From Ophiobolus disseminans (Eukaryota; Ascomycota; Dothideomycetes; Pleosporales; Phaeosphaeriaceae), in contig MU006229.1 of assembly GCA_010093685.1 (NCBI GenBank), positions 775,271-839,270 on the forward strand: a DNA stretch of 64,000 nucleotides. Reading direction: 5' to 3'. The position numbers and the translations under genes are program-made. Positions 56,975 through 64,000 of this stretch are shown piece after piece. The notes beneath the pieces were generated by a model. That model had not been told where the DNA came from. It worked only from the letters and a program-made list of their open reading frames with translations, and searched no databases. Every line of letters starts with the position of its first letter. The stretch's first letter is position 1.

Positions 56975-57477
56975 ATTTGGTGCTGATGCTGATTGAATTT
57001 TCCCAGCAACGAGGTTGGGCACACAACTTTTATCGAGGAGCAGGCAAAGCAAGAGTAAACGTCAAAATCGATATATTCGAATCCTTCAACGTCTCCATCG
57101 CAGTACATAAACCCCTCTGAAAACCTCAGATCCCCACGACCTCCGAGCCATCCCCGCCGAATCATCCCCAGACCATCTCCAGCAAAGATCCACACAAGGA
57201 AACATTCGGGATCCAAAAGTACCACATTTTCGCCCAAATGCCCTGCTTATCACGAACCCGAGAGTTTCTTCCTAATGCGGAATGCGGCACCGCACGCTTG
57301 TGGCTTGAACATCGCCTTGGCGACCCAACCATTTTCGATACGTTCATGTTGCTCGCCAAGGCGTCTCGGCGCGATGAGGCGCGAGAAAGAGCCGCAACTC
57401 ATGGTAGAATGTCGGGGAGGAATCCGGAGATTGTGGTTTTGAGGCTTGCGAAAGGTTATGACCGCTGAGGTGTGGCT
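56975..57477. other. Upstream flank of the transporter gene
   Basis: 5' region of the FNT gene with short overlapping ORFs. A 76-codon plus-strand ORF (57238-57468) is charged but shows no family, and its antisense frame is equally open, so neither is called. Confidence 0.5.
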
Positions 57478-57950
57478 TTGATTGGTCCTTTGTGACTCCT
57501 CAGCGGGCAAACGATTTTTATGACTCGTTGTTGTGAAGTTAGACTTGCGAGAGTTCTTCACTACGAAGTCGTGGTGCCAATCGGTTCGTCTGGACTCATC
57601 AGCGCTTAAACATTTTTCTTAAATGTGTTGTGAAGTTGGGCTTGCAAAAGTTTCCGACTACGAAGGAGCTCGTATTTGATGATGCACCGCCACCTAGGTG
57701 CAAGTGTTAGACCTTACTAAGGTACCTAGGTAGGATCTTAATAGAGCCTGTGCATCCTCGCAGTACTATAAAAGAGTTAAGAAATTCTATTAAGGGTGTA
57801 AAGGTGAACAGGTCTATATATGCTAGAATATACATTGCATAATTATCTACTGAATAGTACCTAGGTAGTGGACCAATTGGTGCGTCACCAAATACGAACT
57901 CCTTCGTACGGAGCTGTGTTGCAGATTGGTTCCCTTTGACTCATCGACTA
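57478..57950. repeat. Tandem ~95-bp repeats, three partial copies, one holding a MITE
   Basis: TTGTGAAGTTRGRCTTGC is found at about 57534 and 57628. CTCATCAGCG-like and CAAACG/TAAACATTTTT segments recur at about 57497, 57592 and 57935. The period is near 95 bp. The third copy is split by a 246-bp inverted-repeat element. No coding potential. Confidence 0.7.
57661..57906. mobile_element. 246-bp MITE with TA target duplication
   Basis: Terminal inverted repeats of about 28 bp, CGAAGGAGYTCGTATTTGRTG..., with TA on both sides (57659-57660 and 57907-57908). The inner arms also contain CACCTAGGT/ACCTAGGTA palindromic parts. The neighbouring tandem copy at about 57571 (CACTACGAAGTCGTGG) is the uninterrupted equivalent and has one TA. 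Its size, TIR length and TA duplication fit a Tc1/mariner-derived MITE. It has no ORF. Confidence 0.8.
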
Positions 57951-57994
57951 AGTTCTATAATTACGTCTATTCTCAGCTTTAGTGGGTATGCCAC

Positions 57995-60336
57995 CTACGC
58001 TACAGGAGCGATACCAACATCGTCGAAGGAAACCGTTTCCAGTCCTTGCGCGCATCTCATGCTCAGAAAAAGACCGACAGACCTTTTAGTCGATGGCGGA
58101 ATGAACAAATCCTGAAAACTCCAAGCCACATCCGGAGACCAGGTTTTCAATGCATCGTTTCCCCAATTCAGGGTCACGTTACAGTTTGAAGCCAGAGACT
58201 GGACAGTCCAGACGCTGAAGTAATACTCCGTGTTAGGCACTACTGCCACGGCTTGGCCGAGGCTGGTTGACCATTGCCACTCGACTCGCGCACCCTTGGC
58301 CTCGTAATAGTATTTCCCGCTATGAGCAGAGCCGGACTCCACGCTAGATGACAGTATGCCAACGCCACCCGTCAGCAGCCAGGATGGGGTAAGTTTACCA
58401 GTCTCAAAATCACTATTTCGTAGCAGGACATTTGGCCTCGGCGTGAATGTTGGTGATGAAGAGGTGGTTGTTCCAATAGATACAGTAATTGGTGGCGCAG
58501 AGGGTTCAGATGAGAGAGACTCCGCTGCTGCAGAGGATGACACTGTTGTTGTCGACAAGATGGAAGATGTAGGAGCAGGCGTAGCCAGTGTAAGTGTCGA
58601 AGAGGAGACCTGACTAGATGCAGTAGATGACACAGCGGGTTCAGACGAGAGAGACTCTAATGCCGAGAGATGTGAAAATGCTGCTCCTGGCGACGAGATG
58701 GAGGAAGGAGGTGCGGGTAGAGATGCCTGTGTAAGGGTCGAAAAGAAAACCTGACTGGATGCGGTAGATGACAACGCAGCGGGCTCAGATGAAAGAGACG
58801 CCGCTGACAAAGGCGAGGACGATACGGGTGTCGATGAGATCGAAGATGTAGGAGCGGGTTCAGATGAGAGAGATTCTGCTGCCGAAAGGGATGACGATAC
58901 TGCTATTATCGATGAGCTGGATAATGTAGGAGCGAGCGTAGATGCTAGTGTAAGTGTCGAAGAAAACGTCTGACTGAATTCGGTAGATGATGGCGCAGCG
59001 AACTCAGATGAGTGAGACTCTGTTGTCGAAAGTGAGAGCGATACTGCAGTCGAAGAGCTGGAAGATGCAGAATCGGGCGTAGATGCCACTGTAGGTGTCA
59101 AAGAAGAATCCAGACTCGACGTTGCGGAGAATGCGGTCGAGGTCGGTGATGTACTGCTGGACATCGACGAAGTACCAGATATCGCTGCATCAACAAGCAC
59201 TTCAGAAGACGCGGAGGAAATTGCGCTGCTTGTCGAAGAAGACGCTGACAAGCTTGACGTAGAGAGCGGCGTGCTGCTGGTTGACGACGATGCTTGTGAC
59301 GACGAGCTAGAGGAAATTTGACTGGCCGAAGATGCATCTGTTGTGCTCAAAGAGCTTGTCGACGACGATGCCTGCAACAACATGCTGGGGGGAGTTTGAC
59401 TAGCTGAAGATGCATCCGCGGTGCTAAGAGAGCCCGGGTTTGAGGAGCTTGTTGACGATGAAGAAGCCGAAGATAACAGAGTAGCACCAGTGGAAGATTG
59501 TACATTCGACAATGTGCCTGACAAGCTCAAGGAAATGAGGCTGGAGGAAGTGCCCGGTGGTATAGAAGCTGAAATTACCAGCAAGCTGCTAGGGGCAAGG
59601 GTGCTGCTGGGCGAAGAGGACGACGTGGCGCTGGTAGTATGTACTGTTGAAGACAGACGCGTTGAAGTGAGAGAGGTGACTTTCGTCGAAGAGCTCGACG
59701 TGGCTTTCGTGCTCGATTGACGAGCTGACGAAGAGACTGATTTGCACAGTCCGTATCCCTTCTGGCATGACTCTGGTCGGCAATAGTCATCTGTGCGTCC
59801 ACACTGCATGAATGTCAGACCTGTGAATCTTTGCAATATTTTGGAAACCTTACATAGAAGTATTTCGAGCAGCAGTCGCCGTATCGGCTACCAAGACATG
59901 TCTGCCTATTGAACCCGGCACCACATCTCGCATTGCTAGATACTGGCTGTACGGGAGATGCATTAGGCGACTTCGCCGTCGATGTCGATGTGCGCGTCGA
60001 CGAGGAAATGAGCTTTGTTGTGAATGAGGACGTTCGGGTTGAAGTCAGAAGGCGCAAAGCGCTTGACGCAATGTCATTGCACTTGCCGTACCCAGCAAGA
60101 CAACCCTCACCGCAGTACGCGATTGTCGAACCACACCATCCTAGTAGAGTCAGGAAATGTTAGAGAGTAGTTGCACATTTCCTACCATATTGCGAACAAC
60201 AGTTGCCCCATTGAGTGTTCAAACAAGTCAATCCGCCACCAAGCGGCCCACACCGAGCATTCTTCGATGTGGTCGCAGCATCCACAGATGATACCACAAC
60301 GAACACTAGTACTGCAGCGATAGTGAAGCGGCCCAT
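57995..60336 (-). CDS. Secreted two-CBM18 protein with Ser/Thr linker and C-terminal CBM4/9-like domain
   Basis: Three exons: 60336-60186, 60140-59854 and 59803-57995, 748 aa. Introns are 45 bp (GTAGGA...CTACTAG, branch CCTGAC) and 50 bp (GTAAGG...ATGCAG, branch TCTGAC). The start MGRFTIAAVLVFVVVSSVDA is a signal peptide; an upstream Met at 60378 is disfavoured. Two hevein-type CBM18 modules: NARCGPLGGGLTCL, WGNCCSQYG|WCGSTIAYCG, GCLAGYGKC (residues about 26-70), and NARCGAGFNRQTC, YGDCCSKYFY|CGRTDDYC, CQKGYGLC (about 112-158). Both introns cut within the CBM18 cores and splicing restores the Cys pattern. A 440-residue Ser/Thr-rich, probably O-glycosylated linker includes four repeats of about 55 aa (ESLSSEPA..SSTLTLA). 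Residues 604-748 (VLLRNSDFETG...TVSFDDVGI) look like a CBM4/9-type jelly roll. Likely binds chitin outside the cell; ligand of the C-terminal domain unknown. Confidence 0.9.
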
Positions 60337-61389
60337 CTTGTTGTCGAGTGCGAACAGTAGCGTCGAACAACGGAACACGTCCCGGCGTTCACACAGGATG
60401 CGAGACGGGCACCAGGCACTTTAAGAAAAATTTGCCCTTCATACTAATCGACGCCCATATTAATTTGCCAAAGCTCTTTCGAGATGTTCAGCTTGCGGAG
60501 CGCCCGTGGAAGCGATGAGGCGTGACTAGTCTGCCTAAAGCGGTAAGACAGGGGCTCGGCTCGCATGAGGCTCGTGTGTCTTACCTAATCCAGGGGCATG
60601 GGACTAAAAAGCGCCTCGCAGAGAGTGGCAGCCCTGTCGAGCTTAGTAAGTTGTCCTCAAATCACTGAATGGTTCAAACATTTTTTATTAGCGAATCGCC
60701 GGGCTCTGGAATGTATTGGAGCTAAAATTCTCGCACAACGTCTTTCATGGGGTTGACTAATTTCAAAACGCTTCAAATTGAACAACTCTTTCGTGCTTTT
60801 ATCACACTCATCAACACATTGTACAACCCCACCACACTCCACCTTTCACACTGCCCGACAACAACATTATGCACCACTCATCAACTCCAAACAAAACCGT
60901 TGTGCACCCACCACAGCCTCCCTCAACCAACATTGCCCACCCCCTCCCCATTCACCCCCTTCACAACGTCCTTTCAAATCTCTCACATCCCTCCTTCATC
61001 TCTTCACAATCGCCCCCTCCCAAACACTATATAACCCCCCATCTTCCCACCCCCATTTCAATTCTCCACCGCCTCACACACACACACTCAAGAGCCCGCA
61101 GGCGGCGCAATGCGCGTGCTCTTATTCACTTCATTCATGCGCATCCGCGCATAGTCCGGACGTTTTGACATCTGGACATTTACCGCAGCGCGACTGCACG
61201 GGGAGAATTACGTACTGCCGCAGGACTGTTCTCCCTCTTTCAAAAATCCCTCGAGACAATCACGATGCGGATGGTGTCTTGTGGTGAAATTCCGCTTGGG
61301 TGGACTTTTGGATTGCTGCGTTTTAGCGATTTTATTTGGGAGGTTACTGTCTCTTTCCGCGACATCTGCACTCCTTGCTGACGACTATC

Positions 61390-61427
61390 GCCACCGAGCA
61401 ATAACGCCGTGGACAGTGCTCGGTGGC
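61390..61427. repeat. Hairpin 1: 11-bp perfect stem, 16-nt loop
   Basis: GCCACCGAGCA (61390-61400) pairs perfectly with TGCTCGGTGGC (61417-61427) around the loop ATAACGCCGTGGACAG. The related hairpin at 61523-61560 shares the loop almost exactly. Confidence 0.9.
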
Positions 61428-61522
61428 TTTCGATTCCACATGGGCTTTCTCGCGTTTATTTCCCTTCTTCTCCGCGCTTCGGCGATCTATTTGGGAGGTT
61501 ACCATCTTTTCTTCGCGCACTC

Positions 61523-61560
61523 GCCACGGAGCAATAACGCCGTGGACGGTGCTTCGTGGC
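61523..61560. repeat. Hairpin 2: related stem with compensatory change
   Basis: GCCACGGAGCA (61523-61533) pairs with TGCTTCGTGGC (61550-61560) around ATAACGCCGTGGACGG. Relative to hairpin 1, pair 6 has changed from C-G to G-C on both sides, and pair 7 from G-C to G-T (wobble in RNA). The loop differs at one base. Confidence 0.9.
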
Positions 61561-61759
61561 CCCACGCTTCCACAGTGTTTCCCCTCCCGCGCTCCAGCAA
61601 TACAAACAGGTGGTGATGTTTTCGTTTTCTTGCTGCGCTGGACCCAATTCTAGGAGGATATTGTCTGTTTTGCGCGATTTTTACCTTGGCGGTTGGTCAC
61701 CGTCTTTTTGCGTTTAAACCTCTACGCTGGCCGTAGATACCACGCCGGCCGTGGTTGCT

Positions 61760-61930
61760 TTTTATCCTCTCCGCGTGTGCGTTCGTTTTAGATTTCTTTT
61801 GTCTTTTCCGCGTATGCGTCTGCGTTTGTTTTCTGTTTTCTTATAGATTTCCTTTGTCATTATTGCGTATGCGTTGTTTTTAGACTGTTTTAGATATCTT
61901 TCTGTATTTGTTTTTATCGCGTGTGCGTTT
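61760..61930. repeat. Degenerate repeats with GCGTRTGCGT cores in T-rich DNA
   Basis: CGCGTGTGCGT, CGCGTATGCGT, TGCGTATGCGT and CGCGTGTGCGT occur about 40-55 bp apart (near 61768, 61808, 61865, 61918), each followed by a T-rich TTTTAGATTTC-like tail. This looks like a decayed tandem array. Confidence 0.6.
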
Positions 61931-62347
61931 CATTTTGGTAAGTGGGTAAGGTAAGTAATTAGGCTTCGGCCTTTAGTATGAAAAGTTATTTGTTTTCTAG
62001 ACTAGAAGACGTCTTTGCTGCGCAGTAGTGGTGATGAGATGTGATATCAGCAACTCAAGGGAAAGCGTCACGCTCCGGAACTCACAGTGAAGACAAACAT
62101 CTCCAATTCAGCCTCAACGTGCAGGCCAACAATAGAATACACTCTATACTATAGCTTACAACCGCCCTCATCTCCTAGTCTGGAGTTCGTACATTGAGTC
62201 CATCCAACGCCTTGCTAAGTCAATGCTGACCCGAATGCAGAGATGATGTGCCAAACAATGCAACACAGCCTGACGAAACTCCTCGAACACCATAAATACT
62301 AGTAATACTGACTAAACACTGACTTTTCCAATACACCATCCCGTGTC

Positions 62348-64000
62348 CTAGGTCTTCATCTTGCCTAGGAAGCCGTCCAAATCAAACTCCTCTTCGTACT
62401 GTCGTTCGTCCCAGAGTTCTCCGAGTTCATCCAGGAAGCCCTTCTTGCCCTTTTCTCGTAGCGCGCCGGTCGCATCTACAGCGTCGTTCTCGTCGATGCG
62501 ATCGACGTCGTCTTTCGAGTTGCTGGGTGGAGGAGGAAGCGCAGCAGGATCGCTGCTATCGGCGCTGACGTTGAATAGATCCAGGATCTGGTCTGTTTGC
62601 ATGGAGCCAAGACCTGCGTTTTGTTGGTTCACAACGGTGGATGCAACGTCAATCTTGAAGCGTTGGAGACTAGATGAGCTGTTAGCATGTGTTCAATAAG
62701 AAGGGTGATGTGAGACTTACTTCAAGATCTTCTCCTCTAACGTGCCCCTCGTGACGATGCGATACACGTTGACGACCTTCTTCTGTCCAATGCGATGCGC
62801 GCGGTCCATAGCCTGGATATCCTTCTGAGGATTCCAGTCATGCTCAACGAAAATGACAGTATCAGCACCAGTCAAGTTAAGACCGAGACCGCCGACGCTG
62901 GTGGTAAGAAGAAGCACATCGTATGACGGGTCCGAGTTGAACTTGTTGACAATCTCTTGACGCTTGGTGGCTTCGACACTACCGTCGAGACGCATGAATT
63001 GGACGCTGGGAAGCATCTTCTGGAGCACTGTAGTTTGCACCATGTCGAGCATTTCTTTCATCTGGCAGAAGATGAGGGCGCGATGTTGGGATACGGCTTC
63101 AGGAAGGTCACCGGCTGGTGGTCCGGATTGAGACGTGGCGGCATCGGCTGCGCCAATGCCGCAATCTACCAGAAGATCTTTCAGCGCGCCGAGCTTGGGC
63201 GCATGAACGATATCGTCAATGGTCGTGTTGTTCTTCTTCAGGTACTGCTGGGTGGGCTCGTACGCCTTGTTCGTGGGTCCTTTCACAACGAGCGCAGGTG
63301 AATTACACAGCTTCTTCATGTATTGAAGGGCCTGGAAGATATGCTGCTTGCTATCGCGATCGGCATTGCCCGCCTTGGCTTGGATCTCCTGGCCCTGTCG
63401 CCTGGTGAAATCGTCGAAGAGGTTGCGCTGCAGTTCAGAGAGATCACAGTAGTAGTTCTGCAGTATTTTCGGTGGAAGATCATCCAATACTTCCTCCTTG
63501 AGACGACGGAGCAGGAATGGGAGAACTTGCTTGTGCAGAGCCTCGATAGCCAGTGCACCACGTTCTTGCTCTTTAGATGACGACTTGGCAAAGCGCGATG
63601 CTGCAATAGGTTTCGCGAAACGTTCTTGGAAGACCTTCTCCGAGCCGAGGAAGCCGGGCATGAGGAAGTCAAACAAAGACCACAGCTCGAGGACGTTGTT
63701 TTGGATAGGCGTACCAGATAGAATAAGACGGTGGTTCGACTGAAAGTTCTTGACGGCCTGGCTGGTTTTGGATTTTGAGTTCTTGATCAGATGACCCTCA
63801 TCAAGCACGCAGTAGTTCCAGTTGATGGGCTTCAGGATGTCCATATCATTCCTGCAGATGTCGTATGATGTGATGACGATATCCACCTTGTCGAGCTGAG
63901 CTCGATGCTGACCACGGATGGGGGGAGAACCAACATAGGCAACAGAAGTGAGGAAAGGCGCATACTGTCGGATTTCTTGCTGCCAGTGACCAGACAGGGT
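62348..64000 (-). CDS. MOT1: Mot1/BTAF1 TBP-removing SNF2 ATPase, C-terminal part (5' end beyond window)
   Basis: Two exons visible: 64000-62721 (continuing past the window edge) and 62669-62348. The intron (62670-62720, 51 bp) has donor GTAAGT, branch GCTAAC and acceptor CTAG, and joins LEEKIL to NLQRFKIDVAS. The SNF2/Swi2 helicase core in order: GHWQQEIRQYAPF, VITSYDICRND, YCVLDEGHLIKN (motif II), LILSGTPIQNN (motif III), LWSLFDFLMPGFLG, FLLRRLKEEVLDDLPPK, FMRLDGSVEATKRQ, LLLTTSVGGLGLNLTGAD (motif V), DWNPQKDIQAMDRAHRIGQ (motif VI). The tail STVVNQQNAGLGSMQTDQIL with DLFNVSAD, ending FDLDGFLGKMKT, is typical of Mot1. Mot1 uses ATP to strip TATA-binding protein from DNA and redistributes it between promoters. 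The HEAT-repeat N-terminus (over 1000 residues) lies outside. No damage is seen. Confidence 0.95.

Larger units (their letters stand above)
60337..62347. other. Intergenic, with C-rich, hairpin and T-rich tracts
   Basis: Between the divergent CBM18 gene 5' end and the 3' end of MOT1. It includes a 9-bp inverted repeat (GGTAAGACA at 60542-60550, TGTCTTACC at 60577-60585), a C/A-rich low-complexity tract (60830-61100), the paired hairpins at 61390-61560 and a T-rich tract with repeated GCGTATGCGT motifs (61760-61930). ORFs here are low-complexity (Pro/His/Ser) and not credible. Confidence 0.6.

Noticed and set aside
59421..59720. Acidic plus-strand ORFs antisense to the CBM18 gene (also 58356-58613)
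   Set aside because: Mirror of the Ser/Thr-rich linker codons; the Glu/Asp/Val-rich composition is what its complement predicts.
60778..61287. 169-codon Pro/His/Ser/Thr-rich ORF and overlapping frames
   Set aside because: Arises from a C/A-rich low-complexity tract that is open in all three plus frames; no start context or domain.
61281..61616. 111-codon ORF with a signal-peptide-like start
   Set aside because: It runs through the hairpin repeats, and alternative frames and the antisense strand are open too; the hydrophobic start is likely chance.
1..64000. tRNA or rRNA genes
   Set aside because: I saw no cloverleaf with A and B boxes and no rRNA-like sequence, but a covariance search (tRNAscan-SE, Infernal) was not possible here.

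Overview
The window looks like nuclear DNA of a filamentous ascomycete (Pezizomycotina, probably Dothideomycetes/Pleosporales; the lower ranks are inference). Evidence: introns of 45-58 bp with GTAAGT/GTAGG-type donors and CTAAC/CTGAC branch points, HET-domain genes, a Mot1 gene, a GPI-anchored wall protein, CBM18 modules, and transposons carrying many in-frame TAG/TAA codons that replace Gln or Trp codons. That last pattern is the footprint of repeat-induced point mutation (RIP, CpA to TpA).

Layout. 1-6.6 kb: RIP-degraded gag-like retroelement debris, then a broken Hsp70-like gene followed by a frame-shifted SH3 fragment. 6.6-13.1 kb: one intact 2178-codon gene joining a degenerate protein kinase, a SEL1-like stretch, ankyrin repeats and a HET domain. 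13.1-18.4 kb: a hAT remnant and a Mutator-type MITE. Here 1990 bp occur twice without a difference, on either side of a 10-N gap, which is most simply an unmerged contig overlap. 18.4-34.7 kb: nested retrotransposons, namely three Ty3/gypsy copies (A +, B -, C +), a Ty1/copia element inserted in B, a Tc1/mariner element inserted in the copia, and a solo LTR in A. 34.7-39 kb: a 126-bp tandem repeat, a doubtful solo LTR and a RIP-killed HET-NACHT receptor gene.

From about 39 kb the DNA becomes gene-like: a small secreted protein (39.4-40.1), a HET gene with a single TAG (40.6-42.6), a GPI-anchored Pro/Ser protein (46.1-46.8), an ADP-ribosylglycohydrolase (47.8-48.8), an almost intact Fot1/pogo transposon (50.0-52.1), a secreted-protein gene with one TGA (53.0-53.8), a small probable nuclear protein (55.0-55.7), a formate/nitrite transporter (55.8-57.0), a MITE (57.7-57.9), a two-CBM18 secreted protein (58.0-60.3), paired covarying hairpins (61.4-61.6) and the 3' part of MOT1 (62.3 to the window edge).

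Biologically this is a boundary between a RIP-affected, transposon-rich compartment and ordinary gene space. Three HET-domain genes (one intact, one with a single stop, one fully degraded) lie in 36 kb, which suggests a self/non-self recognition neighbourhood. The housekeeping genes to the right look unrelated to each other; no metabolic cluster is apparent.
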